A DNA stretch of 64,000 bases, from NCBI GenBank assembly GCA_024690665.1, contig JAILOU010000015.1:1-64000 (forward strand). Direction: 5' to 3'. A program made the position numbers and the translations under genes. The notes under the pieces were generated by a model. That model was given only the letters and a program-made list of their open reading frames with translations, was not told where the DNA came from and ran no database searches. Of the stretch, positions 17,793 to 26,809 are shown in pieces (position 1 is the stretch's first letter; every line of letters starts with the position of its first letter). The stretch comes from Eubacterium sp. (GTDB lineage Bacteria > Bacillota > Clostridia > Lachnospirales > Lachnospiraceae).

Positions 17793-17971
17793 AAGAACCT
17801 CCTATTATAATTGATTGGAATACTAACAAGCGAAAATGAAAATGAAAAAGGATAATAATCTTCGATAGTATAACTTTTTCTTATTATAGCATTGCGAATA
17901 TAGAGTTGTAATCTTATTTGTGCACAATTACAATTTCTAGTATATGAAGTAAAACATTTTGGAGGAAAACT

Positions 17972-18994
17972 ATGAAAAAGAAAGTATTATCAGCAATCTT
18001 ATGTGCCGGTCTTGCCGGTGCACTGCTTGCAGGATGTGGTTCATCTTCATCCACAGCAACATCGGATGCATCATCAGCAGGGGAGGGGGCATCATCCGGC
18101 GAAACATATCGCATCGGAATCTGCCAGCTTGTACAGCATGAGGCGCTCGATGCGGCAACCGAAGGATTCCAGGCAGCTCTTACAGAAAAGCTTGGAGAAG
18201 GCAATGTAGAATTCGACGTGCAAAATGCGTCCGGTGATTCTGCAACCTGTTCCACTATTACGAACCAGTTTGTAGCAGATGGCGATGATCTGATTATGGC
18301 GAATGCAACGGCAGCCCTTCAGGCAGCAGCATCTTCTACCGGCGATATTCCGATTCTAGGAACATCGGTAACGGATTATGCGACAGCGCTTGATATCTCT
18401 GATTGGACCGGAACGGTAGGAAGTAACATCTCCGGAACGAGCGATCTGCCACCGCTGGATCAGCAGGCAGACCTTGTAAAGGAACTGTTCCCGGATGCAA
18501 CTACGGTTGGAATCTTATACTGCTCGGCTGAGCCAAATTCGGTTTATCAGGCAGACAATATGACGACTTACTTAGAAGAACTTGGATATAAAGTAGAGAC
18601 CTATACATTCTCCGATACGAATGATGTATCTTCAGTAACGCAGTCAGCGTGTGACGGAAGCGATGTGCTCTACATTCCAACCGACAATACTGCAGCTTCT
18701 TGCATGGAAACCATCTCCAATGTGGCAACACCTGCTTCTACACCGGCAATCGTTGGATGGGAGGAAGGCTTAAACAGCACCTGCGCAGTTGCAACTCTTG
18801 CCATCAGCTATTATGACCTTGGTTATCAGACCGGTGAGATGGCCTATGAAATTCTGGTAAATGGAGCCGACATCAGCCAGATGGCGGTGGAAACTTCACC
18901 GAACGTATCGAAGAAATATAATGCAGATAACTGTAAGACATTTGGAGTAACGGTAAGTGATGAATTCGAAGCTTACGAACCATCAGCTGAATAA
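17972..18994 (+). CDS. ABC transporter substrate-binding lipoprotein (TrpX/ABC_sub_bind-like)
   Basis: Lipobox ALLAGCG; YRIGICQLVQHEALDAATEGFQAAL...SGTSDLPPLDQQADLVKELFPDATTVGILYCSAEPNS. Confidence 0.85.
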   Translation: MKKKVLSAILCAGLAGALLAGCGSSSSTATSDASSAGEGASSGETYRIGICQLVQHEALDAATEGFQAALTEKLGEGNVEFDVQNASGDSATCSTITNQFVADGDDLIMANATAALQAAASSTGDIPILGTSVTDYATALDISDWTGTVGSNISGTSDLPPLDQQADLVKELFPDATTVGILYCSAEPNSVYQADNMTTYLEELGYKVETYTFSDTNDVSSVTQSACDGSDVLYIPTDNTAASCMETISNVATPASTPAIVGWEEGLNSTCAVATLAISYYDLGYQTGEMAYEILVNGADISQMAVETSPNVSKKYNADNCKTFGVTVSDEFEAYEPSAE

Positions 18995-19009
18995 AGAATG
19001 CTTAAGAAA

Positions 19010-19048
19010 CAAAACCCGCTTTGGTTGTACGGCCAGGGCGGGTTTTAA
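19010..19048 (+). terminator. Rho-independent terminator
   Basis: AAAACCCGC...GCGGGTTTT. Confidence 0.8.
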
Positions 19049-19097
19049 ATTTCTTTTGAAAATGGTAAAATCTAGTTACATGTAAAGGAGGATGGAA

Positions 19098-20345
19098 ATG
19101 GCGGAAAAAGTGACAGAGATTAAGCGCAGACAGGAAAAACTGGCGCTGCTTTTGCAGCGTATCGAAGCCGGTGAAGATGAGAAGCTGATTCAGGATACTT
19201 ATATGGAGCAGATGAGTAATCTTACGCTTCACGAGATTGCTGTTGCTGAGCAGGGGCTTTTAAGTGAGGGCATATCATCTGAGCAGGTAGAGCAGCTAAA
19301 AAAATTGCATCCTCTGATCTTAGACGGAAGAGAAGAAGAAGCTGTCTGGCAGCAGGAAAATGAACAGATTGAGGCTGACAGAGCCCGCGCGTTTGAACTG
19401 GCAGATGTAGCTTTTTCGACGCCGGGGCATCCTTTATCTGTGCTTCGCGCAGAGAACGAAGCACTGCTTAAAGTGACAAAACAGACACGCCAATTATTAG
19501 AAGAGCAGGCTTCATTTTCTTTATTTATGGAATGTTTTAATAGATTAGAAGCGTTAAAGTCACATTATGGCAAGAAGGACGAGCTGATTATGCCACTGCT
19601 TGAGGAGTACGGCGTATTTGGTCCGACGCAGGTGATGTGGACAAGAGAAGATGAAATTCGTCATGGGCTTGGCATCTTAAGAAGAAAACTAAAGGAAGAG
19701 ACATATGCCGGGGCAAGGGATGATATTGAGAAACTGCTCGGCCAGGTAGAGATGATGGCGACAACGGAAGAGAAAGTACTTCTTCCAACATCGATGCAGT
19801 ACTTTACCGAGGGTGAGTGGTATGAAATCTATTGCGACTTAGACAGCTTTGGTCTGTGTCTGATTGAGACATATCCGAAGTGGGATGAGGGCGAAAGCTA
19901 TCGTGAGCAAAAGCAAAAAAAGCAGGCAGAGAAGATGGACAATCTTAAAGAAGGCGTTGTGTATTTTGAAGGTGGGCAGCTGACGATTCAGCAGCTTAAG
20001 GCTGTGATGAAGAGGATGCCATTTGAAATTACATTTGTCGATGAGAACGATATAAACCGGCTGTTTTTAAATGCGTCTTCGCAGTTCGCAAGACCTATGA
20101 GCGCGCTGGACAGAGAAGTATACGTGTGCCATCCGCCAAGACTGGTACAACTTGTGCGGGATATGATTGCAGATTTTAAGGCGCACAAAAAAGACCATGT
20201 GGAGCGCTGGATTCCCAATAAGGAAGATCCGGTTCGCATCTTGTATCTGGCGGTGTATGATGAGGATGGAACCTATATGGGCGTATTGGAATTGATTCAG
20301 CATTTTGGAGAATATGCGGATAAACTAAGAAACATTTTGTCATAA
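19098..20345 (+). CDS. DUF438 / hemerythrin-like / PAS domain protein
   Basis: TEIKRRQEKLALLLQRIEAGEDEKLIQDTYMEQMSNLTLHEIAVAEQGLLSEGI; HPLSVLRAENEALLK; C-terminal PAS-like FVDENDINRLFLNASSQFARPMSALDREVYVCHPPRL. Confidence 0.8.
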   Translation: MAEKVTEIKRRQEKLALLLQRIEAGEDEKLIQDTYMEQMSNLTLHEIAVAEQGLLSEGISSEQVEQLKKLHPLILDGREEEAVWQQENEQIEADRARAFELADVAFSTPGHPLSVLRAENEALLKVTKQTRQLLEEQASFSLFMECFNRLEALKSHYGKKDELIMPLLEEYGVFGPTQVMWTREDEIRHGLGILRRKLKEETYAGARDDIEKLLGQVEMMATTEEKVLLPTSMQYFTEGEWYEIYCDLDSFGLCLIETYPKWDEGESYREQKQKKQAEKMDNLKEGVVYFEGGQLTIQQLKAVMKRMPFEITFVDENDINRLFLNASSQFARPMSALDREVYVCHPPRLVQLVRDMIADFKAHKKDHVERWIPNKEDPVRILYLAVYDEDGTYMGVLELIQHFGEYADKLRNILS

Positions 20346-20359
20346 GGGGAGTAAATGCT

Positions 20360-21247
20360 ATGAATATGACGCAGATAAAGTATTTTTTGATGGCGGCAAA
20401 ATGCAAGAATTTTACAAAGGCGGCGGATAAGCTGTTTATTACGCAGCCGGCTTTAAGCAGGCAGATTTCATCGATGGAGGCAGAGCTCAATGTGCAGCTG
20501 TTTGTGCGAAATAACAGATCGGTTCAGCTGACACCGGCGGCGGTTGTGCTTGAGGAAGAGTTTGAGAAGATTCTGAATATGTATAACGTTGCGGTAGCGA
20601 AGGCGGTTAACAGCTTTGCCGGGATGCGGGGCGAACTGAACATCGGTGTGCTAGAAGGCACCTATGTGGGAGATCTGTTTCCGAATGTGTTGCAGTATCT
20701 GGCAGAATTCTATCCGCAGGTGAAAATCAACCTTCGAAACTATAGTTTTAACAACCTGGTTGAGAAGCTCTACAGCAATGAACTAGACCTTATCATTACA
20801 CTGAAATTCGACGTGGAAAACCGCGAGAAGATTGACTATCAGGTGATTGCTGCAGGACATGATTATGTGGTGGTACATCGAAATCACAGGCTGGCAGATG
20901 CGAAGTATGTGAAACTGTCAGACTTTAAGGATGATACCTTTATCATGGTATCACCGGATGATTCGGAGATGTCGCCAAAACTGATTATCCAGGCTTGTGA
21001 AAGCCATGGATTCTATCCTAAGGTGAAATTCGCAACCTCACTGGCAGAGGAAATGCTGTGGGTAGAAGCGGGAGTCGGCGTGTGTATCTTAGATTCTCGT
21101 AACATTCTTCATAACAATGAAACCGTGCGATTCCTGCAGGTAGAGGGGCTTAGCGACCCTAGTTTGACACTGGCCTGGAACACGGATCATTACAACCCGA
21201 TGAAGGAAACATTTAAGAGCGTTTTTTTTGAAAAAACAGAGTCATAA
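20360..21247 (+). CDS. LysR family transcriptional regulator
   Basis: MNMTQIKYFLMAAKCKNFTKAADKLFITQPALSRQISSMEAEL. Confidence 0.95.
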   Translation: MNMTQIKYFLMAAKCKNFTKAADKLFITQPALSRQISSMEAELNVQLFVRNNRSVQLTPAAVVLEEEFEKILNMYNVAVAKAVNSFAGMRGELNIGVLEGTYVGDLFPNVLQYLAEFYPQVKINLRNYSFNNLVEKLYSNELDLIITLKFDVENREKIDYQVIAAGHDYVVVHRNHRLADAKYVKLSDFKDDTFIMVSPDDSEMSPKLIIQACESHGFYPKVKFATSLAEEMLWVEAGVGVCILDSRNILHNNETVRFLQVEGLSDPSLTLAWNTDHYNPMKETFKSVFFEKTES

Positions 21248-21474
21248 CAAAAGCGTATGGCATAATAACGGCTACGCAGACAAAGGCGCAATAAATCGGA
21301 AATATTGCCTTTAAAATTAGAAAAAAATTCCATATATTACGAAAAAAACATTGTCATAACCAAATTGCATGGTGGCAATGTTTTTTTTAATTTTATTTCT
21401 AAAAAAGCCCCGAATATACTGAAGATGAACAACCAATACACGGCGGCAAAACGTGGGGTTGAGCCGCCTTATGA

Positions 21475-22971
21475 ATGGATAGGGAAGGAGAGAAGTGTAT
21501 GAATTGGGGTGTTTTAGCGTTCGTAATTATCTACGAACTCGTAACAATTATTGGTGTAGGTATGGTGATTGCAAGGAAGAATAAAAAGTCTGCCGAAGCA
21601 GAAGGCGGATTCGCACTTGCAGGAAAAGGATTGCCGACCGCACAAGTTGGTGTCACACTGGCACTTACGATGCTTGGTTCAGCGCATATCTGGGGAACAA
21701 CGGAGAATGCATATACGTTTGGATCGATTGCGGTGTGGTTTGGAATTGCCTGTACGGTAATGATGATTGTCATTACACAGATTACAGGACCATGGGTACG
21801 CAAGATTGGTACGAATACGGTGCCGGATCTGTTTGGTAAATTATACGGACCGAAATGCAGAATTTTAATTGCATGCGTTATGGCAGGGTGTGTGTTTGCC
21901 TGCTTGTGTCTGGAGACACAGTGTATCGCAGTTACGTTCGTGGCATGTACGGGATGGCCATATCAGGTTGGAGCACTTGTCGGCGGAATCTTTGGTTTAC
22001 TTTATGTATTAATGGCAGGTATGAAAGAGGTATCATGGCTGAACATGATCAATGCAGTGTTTATGTACTTTGCTTTAATCGTGGCACTCATTGCAATGTT
22101 CGTATATCTTCCGGGCAATGGTTGGGATGATGTTGCAACAAACCTGACCAACCAGGGCAATGGCTGGATGCTTGATATCTTTGGTAACAAGAACATGATC
22201 ATCGGTTTCGCGATTCCATCTATCTTTACTTGCAGTATGTTTCAGGGTGTATCCCAGATGGGATTACAGACTTGTATCGCTGCAAAGGACGTAAAATCCA
22301 TCAAAAAGTCAATCTGGCTTGCAGGACCTGTTAACGGACTGTTTTGTATCATTCCTGCGCTTCTTGGAATGGCAGCATTGGCACTTGGATTTTTCGAAAA
22401 AGCAGGAAACAGTGCAATGTTTATGACACCGGCTATGATGGAGGCCATCTTACCTCACTGGGTAATTGCACTGATTTGCGCATCATTTTTAGGGGCACTC
22501 TTATCCACATTTGCGATGACATCACTGTGTCCGGCAACGATATTTGCCTATGATTTGTTCGGCGGTATCTTAAAGCCAAACGCAACGGATAAAGAAAAAA
22601 CAAGAGTTATGAGAATTGTAATTGTAATTGTTGGTGCGCTTGCCATCTTGCTTAGTACGCTACAGCCTCAGGTTGTTACAACCATTAACTGGAACTTCAC
22701 CTGGGCAGTTCCGATGTTTATCTCATTGATTGTCGGACTTTGCTGGAAGAGAAACTCGAAAGCATTTGTGATTACTTGTGTAGTATCATGGATCGCCAAT
22801 GTCGTATGGATTACCTGTGGCTTGCAGGAACATCTGGGTATGATGAATTTCCATCAGGCATATCTGTGTTCCATCATTTCCGTAGTATTGGCACTGATAT
22901 TACCACTGGTATTGCCGGGAACCAAACCGGGATACTTCAGACTATCTAAGGAAGAACGTAAAGCGTTGTAG
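21475..22971 (+). CDS. Sodium:solute symporter family protein
   Basis: About 12-13 TM segments; GGFALAGKGLPTAQVGVTLALTMLGSAHIWGTTENAYTFG... Confidence 0.85.
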   Translation: MDREGEKCMNWGVLAFVIIYELVTIIGVGMVIARKNKKSAEAEGGFALAGKGLPTAQVGVTLALTMLGSAHIWGTTENAYTFGSIAVWFGIACTVMMIVITQITGPWVRKIGTNTVPDLFGKLYGPKCRILIACVMAGCVFACLCLETQCIAVTFVACTGWPYQVGALVGGIFGLLYVLMAGMKEVSWLNMINAVFMYFALIVALIAMFVYLPGNGWDDVATNLTNQGNGWMLDIFGNKNMIIGFAIPSIFTCSMFQGVSQMGLQTCIAAKDVKSIKKSIWLAGPVNGLFCIIPALLGMAALALGFFEKAGNSAMFMTPAMMEAILPHWVIALICASFLGALLSTFAMTSLCPATIFAYDLFGGILKPNATDKEKTRVMRIVIVIVGALAILLSTLQPQVVTTINWNFTWAVPMFISLIVGLCWKRNSKAFVITCVVSWIANVVWITCGLQEHLGMMNFHQAYLCSIISVVLALILPLVLPGTKPGYFRLSKEERKAL

Positions 22972-22986
22972 AAACGGAGGTACATT

Positions 22987-23091
22987 ATGGTAGCACATAT
23001 TATTTTGGAAAGTGCCGCAATGGTTATGGCAATTACGGTGGCTGGATACTTTATTGGTAAATTATTTAAAGAAGCGGAAAAGGATGACTAG
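22987..23091 (+). CDS. 34-aa single-TM micro-protein, absent from ORF track
   Basis: ACGGAGGTACATT RBS; MVAHIILESAAMVMAITVAGYFIGKLFKEAEKDD*. Confidence 0.75.
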   Translation: MVAHIILESAAMVMAITVAGYFIGKLFKEAEKDD

Positions 23092-23104
23092 GAGGTGACG
23101 GGAT

Positions 23105-23221
23105 ATGATGACGATGACACAAGGTTGGATGATTGGAATTATCTGTGTAATGTGCGGATTTGGAATCTGTGCCGGAATCTTTTCGGCCATTGCGAAAAAA
23201 CGAGAGAATAAGGAGGAATAA
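23105..23221 (+). CDS. 38-aa single-TM micro-protein, absent from ORF track
   Basis: AGGAGGTGACGGGAT RBS; MMTMTQGWMIGIICVMCGFGICAGIFSAIAKKRENKEE*. Confidence 0.75.
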   Translation: MMTMTQGWMIGIICVMCGFGICAGIFSAIAKKRENKEE

Positions 23222-23224
23222 GTT

Positions 23225-24331
23225 ATGGGAAAGTTAGAAGATAACTTAGAAAGAATTAAAAAAGCGATGCGCTGCGAACCGGTTGATCGTATTCCGGTTG
23301 CTCCTTGTGGAAATGCATACTTTGCCAAGAGCGAAGGTGTACCGCTGAAGGATTATTGTGAGAATTTTGAGCTGGCTTGTGATACGAACCTTAAGCAGCT
23401 TGCACCGCTCGATGTAGATGCGACTCAAAGTGTTATCTTTAGCCCTTGGCTTCTTGGTGCACAGTGGCTGTCTAAAACAGCAGTACCGGGTTATGGCCTT
23501 GGTGATGATGAGATGTGGCAGATGAAAGAGTGCGAGAACATGCAGCACGAAGAATATGAGGACATCTTAAAGATGGGCTGGAAGGCATGGCAGGCAAAAT
23601 TCGTGAAGGAAAAATGCGATGATAACTTTGCAAAGTTACAGCCATTTTTTGAAGCAACTGGACCTGCATATGAGAAGTTCCACAAAGCAGGAATTCCTTG
23701 TATCTGTGACTTTCTGATGATTGTGCCGTTCGAGTATTTCTGCGGCGGACGTTCTTTGGAAGCGTTTTTCATTGATGATATTATGGAAGATCCGGATCTG
23801 ATGCACGAAGTATTCGATATGGTACTGAAAGAGGAGTTAGAGGTATATCGTCAGCAGATGATTGATACTCATGCAACCGGTGTATGGATTGGTGGATGGA
23901 GAACCGGCCCTGGCCTTATCTCTCCGCCAATGTTTGAAGAATTTGTATGGCCTTCCTTCAAGGCATACTATGACTTATGCGTGGAGATGGATGTCATCCC
24001 AATGTTCCATCTTGATGCTGACTGGGGACTCTTCCTTCCGAAGTTCAAGGAGGAATTAGAAGATAAGACTTATATCGTATGTCTTGATTCTACAACCGAT
24101 ATTCGTAAGGCTAGAGAAACCTTAGGACCTGATGTATGTATTCTCGGCGATGTTCCTTGCGGACTGTTGACATTTGGTAAGCCGGAAGAAGTGGAAGAAT
24201 ATGTTACGAACCTGATTCATGATATTGGACCTCAGGGTGTTATCATTGCATCCGGATGTGATATCCCATCGGATGCTAAGAAGGAAAATGTGGCAGCTAT
24301 GGTTAGAGCCGCACACAACTATCCGGTTTAA
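23225..24331 (+). CDS. Uroporphyrinogen decarboxylase-family (MtaA/corrinoid methyltransferase-like) protein
   Basis: RIKKAMRCEPVDRIPVAPCG; PMFHLDADWGLFLPKFKEE; GPQGVIIASGCDIPSDAKKENVAAMV. Confidence 0.85.
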   Translation: MGKLEDNLERIKKAMRCEPVDRIPVAPCGNAYFAKSEGVPLKDYCENFELACDTNLKQLAPLDVDATQSVIFSPWLLGAQWLSKTAVPGYGLGDDEMWQMKECENMQHEEYEDILKMGWKAWQAKFVKEKCDDNFAKLQPFFEATGPAYEKFHKAGIPCICDFLMIVPFEYFCGGRSLEAFFIDDIMEDPDLMHEVFDMVLKEELEVYRQQMIDTHATGVWIGGWRTGPGLISPPMFEEFVWPSFKAYYDLCVEMDVIPMFHLDADWGLFLPKFKEELEDKTYIVCLDSTTDIRKARETLGPDVCILGDVPCGLLTFGKPEEVEEYVTNLIHDIGPQGVIIASGCDIPSDAKKENVAAMVRAAHNYPV

Positions 24332-24485
24332 CTCAGTCGGAGAAATCCCCCACCTCTAAGCGTTAGCGTAGGTGGGGGTTATGACAAACTATACTCAGTC
24401 GGGGTACCCTAAAGGACTAGGAATGCTACGCATTCCGTCGCAAGCTCCGCGAGCGAGTCTTGACTATTTGATAAAAACAACCGAG
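24331..24485 (-). mobile_element. IS200/IS605-type right-end / omegaRNA-like remnant (no tnpA/tnpB)
   Basis: 9-bp stem CCCCCACCT/AGGTGGGGG with inner CTAA-GCG-TTAG hairpin, duplicated ACTCAGTCGG (24331-24340, 24393-24402), second hairpin GGAATGC-TAC-GCATTCC. Confidence 0.6.
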
Positions 24486-24497
24486 TTATGAAAAATT

Positions 24498-24537
24498 AAA
24501 AAATGCTGCGGACTGATGATTGTCCGCAGCATTTATT
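24498..24537 (-). terminator. Rho-independent terminator of aquaporin gene
   Basis: AAATGCTGCGGAC...GTCCGCAGCATTT. Confidence 0.85.
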
Positions 24538-24547
24538 TTCTTAAAAG

Positions 24548-25204
24548 TTATTCTTGTTCTTTATCAAGTCCTTTGTAGACAACGGCTGCAAGTGCGCCTC
24601 CGATTAACGGAGCTAAAATAAATACCCAGACATATCGAAGTGCGTCTCCGCCGGCAAACAGAGCAGGTCCGAGAGAACGAGCCGGATTCACGCTGGTTCC
24701 GGTAAAGTAGATACCAAGGATGTGAACAAAGGTAAGGGTAAGACCGATGACAAGTCCCGTTACGGCAGCATTGAGATTTCTGGAGGTAACACCAAGAATC
24801 ACCAGTACGAAGATAAAGGTCAAGATAATCTCGATAATCAGTGATTTTGCAACGTCACCATCGTACAATCCATTAGCACCAAATCCGCTGTCGAATCCAA
24901 ACAGATAGCCAAGCAGCGCTGCTGCTACAATTGCGCCTAATACCTGGGCGATGACGTATCCGACAAAATCTTTTGCGCTCATCTTCTTGCTGATCAGCAT
25001 CGCAATTGATACGGCCGGATTGATGTGGCAACCGGATACATTTCCGATGGAATACGCCATGGCAACGATGGATAAGCCAAATGCAATTGCCGTTGTGAGA
25101 TAGGCAGCAATATTATCGGTACTACAACCCACCGCTATGGCTGTTCCGCAGCCAAATAAAACCAAAACAAAAGTTCCAATAAATTCTGCAACATATTTCC
25201 TCAT
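24548..25204 (-). CDS. MIP family aquaporin (AqpZ-like)
   Basis: Two NPA motifs (HINPAVSIAM, SVNPARSLGPALF); MRKYVAEFIGTFVLVLFGCG; start preferred at 25204 over the longer ORF. Confidence 0.95.
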   Translation of the reverse strand: MRKYVAEFIGTFVLVLFGCGTAIAVGCSTDNIAAYLTTAIAFGLSIVAMAYSIGNVSGCHINPAVSIAMLISKKMSAKDFVGYVIAQVLGAIVAAALLGYLFGFDSGFGANGLYDGDVAKSLIIEIILTFIFVLVILGVTSRNLNAAVTGLVIGLTLTFVHILGIYFTGTSVNPARSLGPALFAGGDALRYVWVFILAPLIGGALAAVVYKGLDKEQE

Positions 25205-25400
25205 ATATAGCTCTCCCTTCTTTTCTTTGATATCTTGATTATAGCACTTTGGTACACTACATTGGAACATTCTTACTGGAATAATTCGTCGAAAAAAACA
25301 AAAATGCGACAAATCCTAGCCACATGGCTAGGGTGGAAAAAATCCTTTCCTGATAAAATGAAAGTGACAAAAAACGTGTTTTTTTGACAGGAGGGATTTT

Positions 25401-26657
25401 ATGAAAAAAGCTATGAAGAGGATTGTAGCTGTGGTGGTAACAGCTATGATGGTAGTTGGCTTTGCACAAGCGATGGGGCCGCTTGAAGCAAGGGCAGACA
25501 CGTGGGCGGCACCGGATTTTGACATTACGAGTTCGTCGAGTACGTATGATGGGTTTACCTTTAAATTCACAAATGAAAATAATAATTCCACGAATTCTAT
25601 CTTGATCACAAATAATTTATCATCAACGGTAGGAATCAAGGTGACGGCAGGATATGGATATTGTGACAGTTATACGACAGTTGATCCGGCATATAGTAAG
25701 TTTAAAGGTGGATTTAGTGATTCGTCACATACCGAACTATCTGCTTCGGATTGGAATTATTGGTCTACAACTATCGAAGAAGGGGAAAGTGTCAGTTTCG
25801 AAATGGTAGTTGGATATCTGAATAGTTCTGCATATGCAAACTGCACATTCTACATCGAGATGGTTTCCCAAGATACCTGCTCCCATACCTGGGAAGATGG
25901 TGTATGTACAACTTGCGGTAAAGAATGCTCACATGTGAAAGATACGAGTACCGGCTATAGAAAATCATTTACGTCAACAACACATGTAATGGTTTACGAT
26001 TGTAAAATCTGTGGAATGAGCAATGCCGTAACCGAGTCAGGCACGCATTCCGGATTTAGTTCAACCGGAGAATCTTATGGTTCAACGCAGCATATGGTTG
26101 CCTGCGAAACCTGCGGCTATGAAAAAGCAGTAGATTGTACCTTCACCAAGACAACTTATACCAAGATTAACGGAAACTGCCACTATAAGAACAAACAATG
26201 TACCGGTTGTTCCAATATCAAGTCTAAAAAAGTACAGTCACATACGGTTAAGGGTAAGAAGTGCAAATACTGTAAGGCCAAAGTGATTAAGCCGGGTGCA
26301 ACGAAAATTAAGAGTGTGAAAAAAGGAAAATCAACGAAGACTAAAACCCATGTGGATGGACACTGGGCAGGAACATCCTGGATTTCAGCAACCACTTCGA
26401 CGGCTTATCATTATCCGATAACCGTTAAGATAAAAAAAGCAAAGAATGCAAAGAAATATATTATAAGCCTGAAAAAACCAAGTAAGAAACTGACAAGTCT
26501 GTCAGGACTTAAGACCTCGAAGAAGACAACGATTAAGTGGAAGAACCCGACGATGGGTGTGAAGTTTAAGAAGTTAACCTTGTATGTAACGCCGGTAAGT
26601 AAGACCGGTACATACGGTAAGACCGTGAAGAAAGTAGTAAAGGTAAAGCAGCCATAG
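25401..26657 (+). CDS. Secreted protein with repeated Cys/His (CxxC) motifs and Lys-rich C-terminus
   Basis: Signal peptide; CSHTWEDGVCTTCGKECSH, CKICG, CETCGYEK, CTGCSN, KKCKYCKAK; basic tail. Confidence 0.75.
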   Translation: MKKAMKRIVAVVVTAMMVVGFAQAMGPLEARADTWAAPDFDITSSSSTYDGFTFKFTNENNNSTNSILITNNLSSTVGIKVTAGYGYCDSYTTVDPAYSKFKGGFSDSSHTELSASDWNYWSTTIEEGESVSFEMVVGYLNSSAYANCTFYIEMVSQDTCSHTWEDGVCTTCGKECSHVKDTSTGYRKSFTSTTHVMVYDCKICGMSNAVTESGTHSGFSSTGESYGSTQHMVACETCGYEKAVDCTFTKTTYTKINGNCHYKNKQCTGCSNIKSKKVQSHTVKGKKCKYCKAKVIKPGATKIKSVKKGKSTKTKTHVDGHWAGTSWISATTSTAYHYPITVKIKKAKNAKKYIISLKKPSKKLTSLSGLKTSKKTTIKWKNPTMGVKFKKLTLYVTPVSKTGTYGKTVKKVVKVKQP

Positions 26658-26694
26658 TGGCGAATTAGAGTGAGTTTTTGATGATATATCGTAT

Positions 26695-26755
26695 AAAATC
26701 CCTCATAGGTGGAGGCGGATTCCCCAATCCAAGTCCACCTATGAGGGATTTTTTG
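26695..26755 (+). terminator. Strong terminator with long perfect stem
   Basis: AAATCCCTCATAGGTGGA...TCCACCTATGAGGGATTTTTT. Confidence 0.9.
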
Positions 26756-26809
26756 TGTTACAATGGTTTAGAATGTGAATACAGGAATGGGGAAGGAAAG
26801 GATTAGACA

